Part shown: in pieces, positions 1-10,850 of the stretch
How the letters are laid out: each line of letters opens with the position of its first letter
Position numbering within the stretch: the stretch's first letter is position 1
Source of the DNA: Rhizomys pruinosus
Taxonomy: Eukaryota > Chordata > Mammalia > Rodentia > Spalacidae
Length of the DNA stretch: 64,000 bases
Direction: 5' to 3'
NCBI GenBank assembly: GCA_009823505.1
Contig: VZQC01004706.1
Span: 1-64,000, forward strand
Notes under the pieces: generated by a model
Seen by the model: only the letters and a program-made list of their open reading frames with translations
What the model was told of the DNA's origin: nothing
The model's database searches: none
Translations under genes and position numbers: made by a program

Positions 1-180
1 TGATACCATGTTAAGTGAAGTAATACAGTCTCAGAAAATCAAACAACAAATGGTATCCCTCATCTGTGGATGCTAGCACCAATTACCTAGTTGTAAGGCA
101 AACTGAACAATGTTAATGTTATATTCCTCATGATCTGAAACAACTGTGTTCTTATATTGTGAATCCCCTAACAGGATCTA
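1..180 (+). mobile_element. L1 3'-end fragment
   Basis: The sequence matches the terminal L1 block also seen at 19200-19400: a stretch like 'aagtgaagtaacacagtc', an A-rich run, 'ggtatccctcatctgtgg', then 'cttatattgtgaatccc'. Sharing these motifs in the same order with the 19.3-kb copy supports a repeat on the plus strand that is cut by the window start. It has no coding capacity. Assignment to L1 rests on the ORF2 remnant that precedes the same block at 17.7-18.5 kb. Confidence 0.6.
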
Positions 181-1012
181 GAACTTAGCTACCATTTATT
201 TTCAGAGTTAGGGATTTTTGGTATATGGATGGAAGGTATGCATGCATATTTTAGAGTAATATAAGATAAAAGGAATGAGGAAAAGTCTGGTTTGTCATGA
301 CATTGTGCTGACCATGCTATTTACTTTATGGGAGTGCTTCTTAGTATTTCTTGTGTAGGGATGCTTGTGCTTTTGTTCAAACCTTTTCTAAAATATTACA
401 CAGTAGTTATAAGTATCAGGCTGGTGTAAAATAGCCTTCTGGATGCTTAACGACCATACTTAATGTCCATACTAATTTGGCTGAGGGTTTTAAGGGATAA
501 TTTTGTTCCTTGCCCTCAGAGGCCAGCTAAGTCCCAGGGGACTATGCATTCATGGGAGCATCTTTTGAAATGTCCTGCAAATGTGAGTCAACAGTCTTCC
601 TGTGCAGGGACGTCTTGGAGATCCACTAATGGGACTTCAACCAGTGTCCAGTCTCTAAAGAAGAATTCTTCTCATGTTTCAAAAAGGGAAGCCTGGTCTA
701 GCAAGACCTGACTTTGTCCTTGAGTGGAAAGAATTGGTGATTGAAAAGCCAAAAGGAGCCAGGGGCTCCTTCCCCTCACCAAAGGTCACCTGATTTACCC
801 TTGAGGACCAAATCCTCAACTGACCTTGAGAAAACAAAAAAAACTTGTTTAATCTGGGCTAACTGTGTGGGCTTAAACATCCAAAAAGAAAGTATAACCA
901 GAAATAAATAAATAGTAAGGTTTTAGAAATTGTACTTCAGGTATAAAACTTAATCTCTTAATAAAAATAAAAAGACAAAAAGTAAAAAAAAAAAAAAAAG
1001 AGTACAGTTGTT
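181..1012. other. No gene recognised
   Basis: AT-rich DNA with short open frames only. An 82-codon frame at 463-711 has no recognisable motif. An A-rich run at 979-1000 just before a B1 fragment may be a retroposon tail. I see no further assignable structure. Confidence 0.5.
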
Positions 1013-1052
1013 TTGCACTTGGGAGGCAGAGGCAGGCAGATTTTTGCGAGTT
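1013..1052 (+). mobile_element. B1 SINE fragment
   Basis: A short piece of the B1 body ('cacttgggaggcagaggc' followed by 'aggcagatttttgcgag') sits just after an A-rich run. Only about 40 bp remain. Confidence 0.55.
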
Positions 1053-2053
1053 GTTCTAATGTTATGAAGATAAATAATTCAGAGTGTCTCCTGAGCATTC
1101 ACAGTAGGAGATGATGAGTGTAACTGTTTGACTGAAGGTATCAATATGTGTGATGAATAAATAATTAAGCAAGGGTTTCATTCTCCCAATAGTTTCCACA
1201 GTTGTGCTCAGCCAAATCCCCTCTGCTCCTGAAGCTTGGTCAAGTGCCATGTTATATCAACTGATCGGTTTCCAGTTGACATATATTGCTTGAACTGTTT
1301 CAAGTCTCACCTTTTATAACAAATACTCTTTTTGTCACTGACTAAGTCACTGTACATCTACCTGTGGTATCATGACAGAGCCTTTTCTATTCTCAACACT
1401 TTTGTAGCCTATCATGAGACAAATTAGGTGCAAGAGTCCACAAAGCAGGCGCTGTGTCCCCATCCCCCTTAGTGGGGCCCGTGGTCCCTGTTCGGCATAA
1501 AAAGAAAGCTTCCTACATGCAAGCACTTTTTTTTCTTGCTAATTTACCAGATTAGAACATCCATAACTAAAATAAGAGAAGATGGTTACAGGCAAAAATG
1601 GAGTTTTAACTTTAGATGCTGCATTGTATTTCTTAGTTGGGGAAAAATAGCAGTATGGCTATGAGAAAGGATGAATTGATATTTTTCTTAAATATATCAA
1701 GGAGACTTAGAAAACAAGTACAAGTGCCCAAGTCCCTGGCAAACAAAGGGAATAGATCAATGACTAGTCTTTTGTGGCCTATCACCTAATTTCTGAAGTA
1801 CTCTAAATTCATCTAACTTTAAGAAATCTCTCATCAACAATATCAGAATCAGTGGTTGTCATGGTGAAGAAATACCTAGAAATAAGTAAATTTTTAGGTC
1901 ATCATATCAAATAATGCTCATAAATAACAGTTAACATTTCAGGGTTGGAAACTTTGTAGACCGAAATACCTTGGATCTATGAGAATTCATAGATCATTTT
2001 ACAAAATGTTTCATTAAGCATTCTTTATAATCTATTAATGTGAACAAGTGGCA
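1053..2053. other. No gene recognised
   Basis: AT-rich sequence without a supported gene or a repeat I can name. A 62-codon minus-strand frame at 1062-1250 looks like chance. Confidence 0.5.
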
Positions 2054-2140
2054 GGGCTGGAGAGATGGCTCAGCAGTTAAGATCTCTGACTGCTCTTGCA
2101 GAGGACCAGGATTTGATAACCAGCACACGCCTAGTGGCTA
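2054..2140 (+). mobile_element. B2 SINE, 5' part
   Basis: It starts with the tRNA-related B2 head 'gggctggagagatggctc' and continues through 'tgactgctcttgcagagg' (A and B box region). The 3' half is missing. It lies directly upstream of a B1 head. Confidence 0.8.
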
Positions 2141-2142
2141 AG

Positions 2143-2168
2143 GCAGATGTGGTGGTGCAGGCCTTTAT
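2143..2168 (+). mobile_element. B1 SINE, head half (split by insertion)
   Basis: It reads 'gatgtggtggtgcaggcc', the B1 head, and stops where the TGIF2 retrocopy begins. The rest of this B1 resumes at 4896. Positions 2155-2168 are the left copy of the target-site duplication. Confidence 0.65.
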
Positions 2169-3079
2169 TTTTATTTTCAACCTTAAAAATAAACAAAAAA
2201 CTTTATTTGACAAAAACCAAAGTTATATACAGTAGGTTTTTTTGTTTGTTTGTTTGTTTTTGCTCAAATATTGTTCAATGGGATGACCATGCTTCTCTAG
2301 AATTATTTTATAAGCAACCTAAGCAGAAAACACCCCACCCCCAGACACCCCATTTTATACTAGGAGGGGAATGCCTAAAGTAATCAGGGCTCCCTCCCTA
2401 ATATCAGTGCACTGTGGGGAGGGGAGAAAATATCCCATCTAGCCCAATACACTCCAAGTCCCCTATGCAGCCATCATGGGACCTGGGCTCACAGACATAG
2501 CCAGGGTAGAGGTGGTAGGCAGACAGCAGCCTCAACCAACCCAGAAGCTCCTACATTTATCCTTCCTCAGCAGGGCCTCAGGGTGATGAAGATTCCTCAT
2601 CTCCAGAGAGGCAGGACAGAGTGCCTAGGAAAGCAAACCCTGCAGAGAGCAACATTCCCCATTCCCACTCACAAGGGATGGGCTACACGATGGTGCCAGG
2701 GGCTCTTCAGGAAGGCTAGAGTGGCATTCTGCCTTTCTCTGGAATAGGCACCCCAAGTCAGTCAACATCAGGAGCCCCCTCTCTATGTTCACAACCTGGC
2801 AACTTCAGGAAATTACCAGTCAGGGCTGTTCAAATCTTCCAGTTATTTAGAACAAATGTTTTGGTTAATAATAATCTAGGATCAGTGTTTCTAAGGATAT
2901 ATAAAGATGGGGTATAAGGCTTCTGAAAACTATCAGAAACAAAACAGTAAGTAAAAAGTGAGAGATGAGATGGGATTATGAGCAACTGTGAGCTGTTTCA
3001 TTGGGAATTGTGGCAGGCCTTTGCAACTCCAATTTGAAGGGAGATGAGACGGACACAGACCCAGGCTTGCAGCTTATTT

Positions 3080-3083
3080 CTAT

Positions 3084-3122
<39 letters not shown>

Positions 3123-3125
3123 TTT
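3080..3125. repeat. (TTTA)n microsatellite
   Basis: About eleven near-perfect TTTA units, immediately left of a minus-strand B1 fragment. The tract probably grew from that SINE's A-rich tail. Confidence 0.95.
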
Positions 3126-3126
3126 T

Positions 3127-3180
3127 GGTATTTTCGAGACAGGGTCTCCCTGTAGCCCCAGCTGTCCTGAGCAGCTCATT
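3127..3180 (-). mobile_element. B1 SINE 3' fragment
   Basis: It reads 'gagacagggtctccctgtag' and 'ccccagctgtcctg', the reverse of the B1 3' half. The 5' part is absent. It lies inside the presumed 3'UTR and was either already in the parent transcript or inserted later. Confidence 0.7.
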
Positions 3181-3881
3181 TCTAACTTCCTCTCTAGGGC
3201 CTAGCCCTTCCCTGGCACTTTTGTGAGACAAGTGGCCTTAGGGCCTCCTGACCAGCAGATGGCTCACTTTTCCCCACATCAGAGAGAGACACAGGGAGTT
3301 TTTGACTTTCTGGCCAGGCTCTTGCAGGAATCCAAACTCAGGCCACAGAGCAACATCCTCAGGAACAAAGGGGAAAACATTAAAGAGGAAAAGGATTACT
3401 GTTTCAGTCTAGCTTACCACCCCCAAGATACAATAAAATCAAAAATAAAAATAAACGCCTGTTCTTAGCATCCTTCTCACGTACCCTTTATCACCTTTTG
3501 TAATGGAGTGAACCAAACTATTTCCACTTGGAATTCCACATGACTGCAGAGATTCAGCTTGTTCCCTATGCAGTCACCCCGAAAGCAGTGGTATCTCACC
3601 CATTTTGTCAAATTCCATACCATGGGACTCACGCTCTCCCCACACCTGACCTACCTACTGCCATCAACACAAACTACAGCAAAAAGGGAGAAAGAAACAG
3701 TTTAACAAAATCTAAACATTCAACTGTGACATCTGTTGGGTTCTCTTCTGTGTTCCTTCTTAAGAACTTGGAATGTGCACACCTGGCTTGTCCAAAAGAG
3801 GCCCAGCTCAGGGGCAGCTTGGATCCAGCTTGAGCCACGTGGGCTTGAAAGCTGCCATGGAGGTCCTAACCCCTAAGCACT

Positions 3882-4594
3882 ATGTAGGACAGGAGTCTAG
3901 GTGAGAATGAAGGCCTACTGTTATTGGCCCACAAGAGGAAGTGCAGAGGGAATTTTCCCAAGGAGTCAATAAAGATCCTTAGGGACTGGCTCTACCTTCA
4001 GGGCTACAAAGCCTACCCCTCAGAGGAGGAGAAGCTGAGCCTCTCGGACAGACCAACCTTTCAGTGCTGCAGATATGTAACTGGTTCATCAATACTCGGC
4101 GGCCTCTTCTCCCAGACATGCCAGGGAAGGATGGCAAAGACCCTAATCAGTTCACCATTTCCGCCTGTGGGGGTAAGGCCTCAGACATGGCTCTCCCCCC
4201 GGGCAGCAGTCCCATCCTCCGTGCTAGCTGTGTCTGTACCAGCCCCCACCAACGTGCTCTCCTTGTAGGTGTGCTCTGTGCCACTGCACTCAGGCCAAGG
4301 TGAAAAGCCTGCAGCCCTGATTCCACAAGGAGAGCTGGAGCCCCCCAAAGCCCTGGTGACCCCTGGCAGCACACTTACCCTGCTGACCAAGGCTGAGGCT
4401 GGAAGCCCCATAGATGGACTCTTCAATACGCTGCCGCCCACACCCCCAGAGCAGGACAAGGAGGACTTCAGCAGCTTCCAGTTGCTGGTAGGGGTGACGC
4501 TACAGAAGGCTGCGGAGATAGAGCTTCTGAAGCAGCAGGACCCAGCACCCCCGCTCCTACACACTCCTCTCTAGTCCCAAAAAACCCCAAGTAA
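3882..4594 (+). pseudogene. TGIF2: TGIF2 processed pseudogene, coding remnant
   Basis: The parent TGIF2 is a nuclear TALE-homeodomain repressor that acts with SMADs and at retinoid-type sites. This remnant is intronless and covers nearly the whole protein, about 231 codons against 237 in human as I recall. The ATG at 3882 is followed at once by an in-frame TAG (3885). The homeodomain is clear: [12 protein letters not shown] (helix 1), then [12 protein letters not shown], and in another frame LQICNWFIN (helix 3 with the WFxN of TALE proteins) and [11 protein letters not shown]. Frame is lost near 4044-4049 by a single-base deletion (ctctctgga-type to ctctcgga) and regained near 4210-4220. A second in-frame TAG lies at 4266, then [54 protein letters not shown] and a C-terminal region with a further shift near 4571. 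Two stops and several frameshifts make it non-coding. TGIF1 is less likely, because the C-terminal half follows TGIF2. Confidence 0.93.
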
Positions 4595-4895
4595 ACACCT
4601 GCTGCTGGGTGGCTTGGGCTCAGGCCAGCGGTCCTGGGTCCTGGTTCACTTTTCTTCCATACAGAGGGTTTCTACAGATCACTAGCAAGTATTGGGGTCA
4701 GCTCTGTCCAGAGGTCCTCAGCAGAAGGACTCCTGCTGCAGTCACTGCACTGTGAAGGGGGGCTATCCTCTGCTGACCGCTGTTCCTTCAGTTGCAGCTA
4801 CTTCTGCAGACATCCCCTGGGACATCTGCATTCCAGCCTGCTTTCTGAGGCAGGCCCAGGAAACCTGCCATGTTCAGACTCAAGATGGATCCAAT
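4595..4895 (+). pseudogene. Proximal 3'UTR of the TGIF2 retrocopy
   Basis: It continues without break from the TGIF2 stop (TAA at 4592) to the right-hand target-site copy at 4896. It has no poly(A) and no AATAAA, as expected if this end is an internal priming site rather than the transcript 3' end. Confidence 0.6.
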
Positions 4896-4983
4896 GTGCA
4901 GGCTTTTAATCCTACCAGGCCAGCCTGGTCTACAGAGTGAGTACCAGTCCAGCTGGGGCTATAGGGAGACCCTGTCTCAAAAT
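4896..4983 (+). mobile_element. B1 SINE, remainder after the insertion
   Basis: It continues the B1 interrupted at 2168: 'gtgcaggcttttaatcctac', then 'aggccagcctggtctacag' and 'gggagaccctgtctcaaaa'. The middle of the B1 (the 'gcacttgggaggcagaggc' block) is missing. Positions 4896-4910 are the right copy of the target duplication. Confidence 0.85.
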
Positions 4984-5129
4984 TATATATATATATATAT
5001 ATACTATCCAATATAATAATATTTAATATCTATAAGTCTATATACCATATATATATATTATATTATATATTGTATTATCCATATATATAATATTTATCAT
5101 ATATTATAATTTATTTGTATATATCCATC

Positions 5130-5173
<44 letters not shown>
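4983..5173. repeat. (TA)n-rich low-complexity tract
   Basis: Long runs of TA alternate with TAATAT variants directly at the tail of the B1. It is likely expanded from that SINE's A-rich tail. Confidence 0.95.
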
Positions 5174-5175
<2 letters not shown>

Positions 5176-5199
5176 ACAAATGGAAACCCAGGTCAGGTT

Positions 5200-5715
5200 G
5201 AGACATCCTAGATAACAGCTAAGATACATTCTCCAACGTCTCAAATGACTGTTTAGCAATTTCCTCCAAACTGAATCATTCCATCCCTAATAGATTCTGA
5301 CTATCAGGAAGTTATAAAAGAGGCTTGTTAACACTCAGGAAGTAAAAAATTCACAAGTTTTAGTAAATCCCTGAAATTGAACAAAATTCACAAATCCCCT
5401 CCATCCTAGTTTATAATCAGGAAGGGTTTCTGAGGACAGGAGTCTGCTCTGATAAGGGGCATGCTGAGGACAGGAGTCTGCTCTGATGAGTGGCATGCAA
5501 GTCATGCAAAGAGCCACACGGTCCCATCCTTCATGAGTTACACCCCTGCTAGGATGGACTTTCTGAACATTCTGTGATGTGGCCGCTTTTGAGTCATCTC
5601 TGCCCCTATAAGTACCCCTCACCCACACTTCTGTAAGTAATTTCAATAAACTCATCACTTCTGCACCTTAGACCTTGGTTGTATTCTTACTCTTTTCTAT
5701 CATTTATTTCACAGC
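5200..5715 (+). mobile_element. LTR-like retroviral element (ends not defined)
   Basis: A promoter-like block has a TATA-type motif ('cccctataagtacccc' near 5605) and an AATAAA at 5645-5650, followed by a U5-like stretch ('ccttagaccttggttgt'). This order fits an LTR. A 34-bp direct duplication containing 'aggacaggagtctgctctga' lies at about 5432-5495, typical of repeated U3 segments. I could not find TG/CA ends with a target duplication, so the limits are approximate. Confidence 0.45.
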
Positions 5716-5759
5716 TGAGGTGAGTTTGTGTTATGTCTTCACAGAAAGTCTCACACAAT

Positions 5760-6335
5760 ATGTACTGTTAGGAAAAACCAACCTCTGTGCAGGGACGGCA
5801 GACTCTATTCCTGGAAGCAGAATGATGGAGCTCATGAACAGAGATCCCTTTCCTTTTCTACTTCATGAAGATGAAGCAGGCCAGCAAAACTCCATAGTAA
5901 TTGCTGTAGCTTCAGATGGACAGTTCTAGTTATCCCCCTGCATATTCCTTCAGGACCCATCTGTTGTTGGATGCTGTGCACTGGCGTGGCATGACATGGC
6001 CATTGCCCTCTTGAAATGCCCCCGGCTGTCATTACTCACATGTGACTTGCACAAGATGGGTCTATTCCATCATAGAGAAGGGAGGAGGCCCTGATCCCCC
6101 CAAAGACTTATAGACAATTATCAGTTGCAGGGGGAGATGCTCATGAGTCCCCCTCAGTCCTAGGACTTACAAACATTTAAAAGTTGCTAGAGTAGAGGGT
6201 CTCAGGAAGACAAATGAATCCTCAAACATCTAGAAGCAGTTAATAGTTGCTGAGAAAGGGACTTTTTCTGCATGCTGTAGCTGCATGTAAGGTGCCCATG
6301 ATTCTCCAAGTAATCAAATTAAATTCACCAGTTCA
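5760..6335 (+). mobile_element. Possible L1 3'UTR remnant
   Basis: The stretch with 'gcactggcgtggcatgac', 'gggtctattccatcatagag' and 'gacaattatcagttgcaggg' recalls older rodent L1 3' regions as I remember them. No poly(A) or coding remnant supports this. Confidence 0.25.
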
Positions 6336-6865
6336 TCAAGCTAGACTTGAGTAGAATTGTTGCTTTACTGGAGTAAAATTCTTTCTTTGGTCTTCCATTG
6401 TACCCTTTCCAGGGTGAGTATATCTTCGGTCATCTTCTCTGGAAAAGTTCATAAAGCAAAGCTCTATATAGGACAATATTTCTCAAGGCCAAAGCCCTCG
6501 TCTTTGATCTTTGTGGAGTTTTGTTCTGGGAAAAACACCAGGCAGTAAGAGGAAACAGGGGCTAAGTAAATATGGGAGGAGCAGCTCACCATCTTCATCT
6601 CTGTATGTGTTTAAACTTTAGAACATTTTTTATGTTTGATTAAAAGCATCATGGCACATTCTATCTCCATCTTTCTTTTTCAAATCTCATCTTCATATGT
6701 GCTAGATTAGAGGGCCAAACGGAGATTGGGAATTAATTTATGAAAATCATCTTTTATCAAATAAATAGCAGAAACTGCTACAAAGGAGAAAATTCAAGTG
6801 AACTCATTCCACACAGCTGGTTTGGTCTTTGCTCTAATGAATATTTATATAGGAGTTTTATGTTA
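6336..6865. other. No gene recognised
   Basis: Unique-looking AT-rich DNA. A 63-codon frame at 6357-6548 has no recognisable motif. Confidence 0.45.
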
Positions 6866-7072
6866 CAGTAACTGAGTTACAAGTCAGGGTTCCAATCACT
6901 GCTAACTGTGGAAGATTTTTGAGTCTCAAATTCTTGGATGTACAAAATAAAGCTAATGCTATTTCTCTCATAAAGCTATTGCGAGGAATAAATGGGCAAA
7001 TTTGTGTAAGTTCCTTGGAATAATGCCAGTCATGCAATAAGTATCCAATAAATGTTGCCTGTTAATATTCTG
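6866..7072 (+). mobile_element. MIR SINE (ancient mammalian)
   Basis: In order it shows the MIR landmarks: a 'gttccaatcactgctaactg' block, a 'gtacaaaataaagctaatgc' block (from the 'aaaatggggataat' core), 'ttgcgaggaataaatg', and the tail 'agtatccaataaatgttgcc'. Divergence is high, as expected for this age. Confidence 0.75.
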
Positions 7073-9545
7073 ATCTATTCCCCCCGCAGGCCTCACTTTT
7101 GCAGTTTCTTGCCCTCTGCCTTGGTTCAGGTGGCTGCTGTTCTATTGGCTGTGTTTCTCTGACTTCATCTACCTGTGGAACAGGTTCTGATTCTGGCAAA
7201 ACGTCTGCTTCCACCATCACATCACTTGCCCCACCATTGAGCCTAATGAGTCATGATTGATTCAGTGTAGGCTCAGGGTATAGAGAAGACTTGCAAAAGT
7301 CATATGGGAGGTGTCAGGCAGTTGAAATGTGGCTACTGTGACATAAGTGAGTTGGGGAGAAAGGGAGGAATTAGGCTACCAAGCACATGGATTGCAGGAA
7401 ACTAGTGAAAAACGTGTCCACAAATGATGACTGATTGGAAAAAAATATAGACAGGCCTTAAACTTCATCAGTATATGTTGAAAAATCAAGTTTCTGGAGC
7501 TAAAAATCCTAAACAATAATTTGTAGCATTTTCTAATTGTTACACTGTTAGCACTTCTGGGCCAGTGCTGAGTTGCCAAATTTGGACCTTCAGCTTGGAT
7601 TTGGGTTGAAGTGAAGTTCAAAGTAGCCAGAAAACTGGTGGAGCCAGCAAGTATCCACTGGATCAGGGTCACCTGCTACTCCTTCAAAACTGTGTCCCCC
7701 TAACCCACCCTGTCTTCAATTCATTAACCTATAAAATGTGGACTATGCTAGTGAGGGTAAGTGATATGACATAAGAAATTCTTCAACATAATGAGTCAGG
7801 TACACACTCACGAACACCACACTCCGTCTTTACTTCTGTAAGAATCAGCATTTCAGGACTACTATGAATCTTGATGAAAAGTGTAGACACTGAGACAAAG
7901 TCAGAAGGGACATAGATCTCCGACAACCCACAGAGTATTCGCTAATTTACCTGGTAAACTGTAAACTTCATTGTGCTAGTTTGATATAGATAGGTGCTGA
8001 GAAATAATTCAGGTAAAGTGGCCCTTTAATAACACCTGGCACCACTTTGGGTGTTTAGTTTCTAATCACAACCAAGGAAAAAAAGGGAATTCCTTAATTT
8101 TATCATTCTCCCAATGGGACAGGTACTCTAAGGTAAACATTAATAATAAATAATAATATATAATATAATAATAAAATATACTATCTTCACTGTGAGGAAT
8201 ACATGACTTGCAGGCAATGTGGTGAGACCATAACTCAAGGCCAATTTGAGCTTGGTAGCCACTATTTGTTACTAAGAGAAAAGATCAAAGAAAAACATTG
8301 TTCACTTGTTGCTGCACCTACAGAAGGCTAGAGACCACCACTGTAGTGTGGCATTGATAGTTCTCTCCCTAAGTTGCATTGTCTCTTAAAGGAGCCTGTC
8401 TTAAAAGCAGCAGGTCTGTGAGCTAACAAAACATCAATAAAAATTCATTTCAAGACTTATTTTTCACTATGTCATAGACTTTCTTAGGCTGAAAACTGAG
8501 TTGCAATAACAAAATAACTTCAAGTGAGTTATAGCTAAACTGCAGGGACTAGACTTATGGGAATAAATCCAAGACTGCCCAGGCACAGTGAGAAGATTCA
8601 AGCCATACTCAGAAAGCAGAAGAAAGAAATTTATCTTTTATGGCACACAGGCCTCAGTCTGAGCTCCTGCTGTTCAGGAACTGAGACATGGACCAGAAAT
8701 ACATATAAGTCTTTGAAGGACTTTTTTCATGTCAAACTTTGGCAGTAACGATTATGATAAATTTGAAACTTTCAGCATAGATGTGTACGTGTCCATTACA
8801 ATATTATAGGAAATTTAAATGGTCAGCATTTTACAGGGGCAAATATTTTGATCAAGTCTGGATAAGGGTTCTGACATTCCCAGTAACATGATATATTGCT
8901 GATGCTATCACAATCTCAGCTATATCCTTAAAAATAGATTGAGTTTCCGGTTGTTGTCTGTCTGTCCTGTCTCAGACTAAGACTGAGCTCAGAGTGGCAG
9001 ATTTTCCTTTATGATTTTAGTACATGTAGAAGCTTCCAAAGTCCTAACTGTTACTACTATCCATCTCAGCAATCACTTGTTATTAGGCTTATGATTAGGA
9101 ATATATACATTTATTATCAAATTATTTGTTAGTACTTATTTATCTACCACAAAGAATAGAGTTATCCTGAGGTTATCATTCATTAATTCCACATTAGATT
9201 AGTTTTTCTCATTCCTAGAGACTGGGGAACTTCAGGCAAATTTGTCTTTGCCTCAGGTGTCTGGTGAGAGAGAAACACCATCTGCTCTATAGGTCACCTC
9301 TTACTGTGTCTTCATAAGGCAGCAGAAGTAAGCAGTCCTCTATTATAACGATATTGTTGTAGAACTGTTTCCTCTGAATTGAAACAATGTTCAATTCAGA
9401 GGAAATGTAGAGTGTCCTAGTTAGCATATAACTTTCAATGTGAAGCAGCCTAGAATCACCTGAAAAACAGAGTCTGAATTAAATAATTCTCTTTATCAGG
9501 CTGTTTTGTGGGCATGTTTGTGAAAGATTATCACCATTATTAATT
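7073..9545. other. No gene recognised; contains a weak MIR piece and a perfect hairpin
   Basis: Mostly unique-looking DNA. 7695-7790 ('caattcattaacctataaaa') could be a decayed MIR. A taa-rich run lies at 8140-8180. The perfect hairpin at 9368-9405 is listed separately. A 98-codon minus frame at 7376-7672 lacks any recognisable domain. Confidence 0.45.
9368..9405. repeat. Perfect 16-bp inverted repeat with a 6-nt loop
   Basis: TTTCCTCTGAATTGAA (9368-9383), spacer ACAATG, then its exact reverse complement (9390-9405). The surrounding sequence is not low-complexity and I see no known repeat. Confidence 0.97.
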
Positions 9546-9795
9546 GATGCAGGAGGACCCTATCCACTGTCTGCAGCACCATCCCCATGTAGATGTTCCT
9601 GGGCTAGCCAAACATGAGCCCATGTGTAAACCAGCAAGCAAAATTCCTCCAATGTTTCTGCTCTAGGTTCGTACCTTGAGTTCCTACCTTGATTCCTCTC
9701 AATCACTGATTGTAATTACCTGGAAGTATAAGATGAAATAAACCGTTCCCTTCCCTAAGTTGCTTTTGGTTAGAGTTTTATCATAGCAACAGAAA
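9546..9795 (+). mobile_element. Rodent hAT-type (URR1-like) repeat
   Basis: It contains the widespread rodent block 'taccttgagttcctaccttg', 'gaaataaaccgttcccttcc' and 'aagttgcttttggttagag', ending in 'ttttatcatagcaacagaaa'. The complementary form recurs at 10.34, 12.30 and 54.06 kb in this window. The family name and class are from memory and unverified. Confidence 0.55.
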
Positions 9796-10335
9796 TCAAG
9801 CCTAGCACATAGAGTAATGAATGTTCCATTAAAACTCAGGAACTAAATAAAAGTTGTGACTTGGGAGGTAAACAAATCTTGCAAGTTGCAGGGAGTTCTT
9901 AAGCTTGAACAAGCACTGATAATCACTTGGGAGAGCAGGTTCTCCAACATTCTTATTTCTATGCAAACTATTCAGGGACCTCTCAGACACAAAACTGATG
10001 AATAACCATCTGTATTTTGGTTGTTTTTTTTTTTTTTATACTGCTGCTACTTTTGCATTATTTGTGCTCTTATAAATAATCCAAATCAACTCAATAGTTC
10101 ACTAAAATAGGAAATGAGTAGAACTGCTTCATTTATCTAGTCTTTGGTGTCTTATCTGGTATTTGTGAGGAGATATGGAATAAGTTTCTGTTATGTGACT
10201 TTTCTGAGGAATATGTGAGCAAATATCTTTCAATACCATTACATCAGGTGTTAGTTTTTAACATAATGTAATTTGGCTGAAACACCAGCAGACTCTAACA
10301 CAGAACTTCCCAGATAATAAGCAGCATATCCCTGG
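9796..10335. other. No gene recognised
   Basis: AT-rich sequence with a poly-T run at 10024-10038. I see no gene or nameable repeat. Confidence 0.45.
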
Positions 10336-10850
10336 GTGATATAATGAATATTATTAATTTTTCTGTTGTTGTAACAAAACAACAACAAAAAAACTATGGC
10401 CAAGGCTACATAGAGAAGGAAGAGTTTATTAGGCTTCCAGATCCAGAGGGAAAGTCCACAATGGGAGAGAGAGGTGTGGCAGCAGGATGTGGTCAGAGTA
10501 GAATTCTTCAAACAGGCACAGGAAGCAGAGAGTTCCAGACTGGAATTTGGCAAATTGTATACTCTCAGCTCACCCAGAGTGATGTGCATATACTCTCAGC
10601 TCACCCAGAGTGATGTGCGTCCTCCAGCATGGCCATATCTTTTAAAGATTCCAAGATCCAACCCAAGCAGCACCACAAACTCTCCAGCTCTCTAAAATTG
10701 TAGAGGAAGAACTGATGACACTTTCACTCCTGCATCTTTCATGGTCTAATTCACCACCCAGATGATATAGCTGCCAAGTTTCAACAGGCCAAATTGGTTG
10801 ATGGACATGGTCCACTTGATCCATGTCCCAGCAGCTTTTGACTGTAGAAG
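10336..10850 (-). mobile_element. Rodent hAT-type (URR1-like) repeat
   Basis: It starts with 'tctgttgttgtaacaaaac', then 'ctatggccaaggctac' and 'gaaggaagagtttattaggc', the reverse of the 9.55-kb family. A 34-bp tandem duplication ('tatactctcagctcacccag' unit) lies at 10557-10619. Confidence 0.55.

Larger units (their letters stand above)
2169..3840 (-). pseudogene. Putative distal 3'UTR part of the retrocopy
   Basis: Read on the minus strand this is non-coding and UTR-like. It ends with a canonical polyadenylation signal (2202-2207) followed about 20 nt later by a degenerate A-tail (2167-2182). Its 5' limit on this strand meets the plus-strand TGIF2 leader near 3840. The exact junction cannot be placed by eye. 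It contains a (TTTA)n tract and a B1 fragment. Membership in the TGIF2 transcript is inferred from the shared flanking duplication, not from recognised sequence. Confidence 0.45.
2169..4895. mobile_element. TGIF2 retrocopy insertion with inverted 5' half (putative twin priming)
   Basis: The block is flanked by near-identical 14-15 bp sequences ('gtgcaggcctttat' at 2155, 'gtgcaggcttttaat' at 4896). Both belong to a B1 that resumes on the right side, as expected for one insertion into a B1. The left end carries a minus-strand tail (rc 'gaaaataaaaataaa') about 20 nt beyond a minus-strand AATAAA at 2202-2207, which marks an mRNA 3' end. The right part holds TGIF2 coding sequence on the plus strand. 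L1 machinery makes this head-inverted arrangement by twin priming. Inference: 2169 to about 3840 is the distal TGIF2 3'UTR (minus) and about 3840 to 4895 is the 5'UTR, CDS and proximal 3'UTR (plus). I could not verify the 3'UTR identity by alignment. A separate minus-strand retrocopy next to a TGIF2 one is the alternative, but it would not explain the matching flanks. Confidence 0.6.

Noticed and set aside
3924..4268. Functional TGIF2-like gene
   Set aside because: A stop at codon 2, a second stop at 4266, several frameshifts and no introns show a processed pseudogene.
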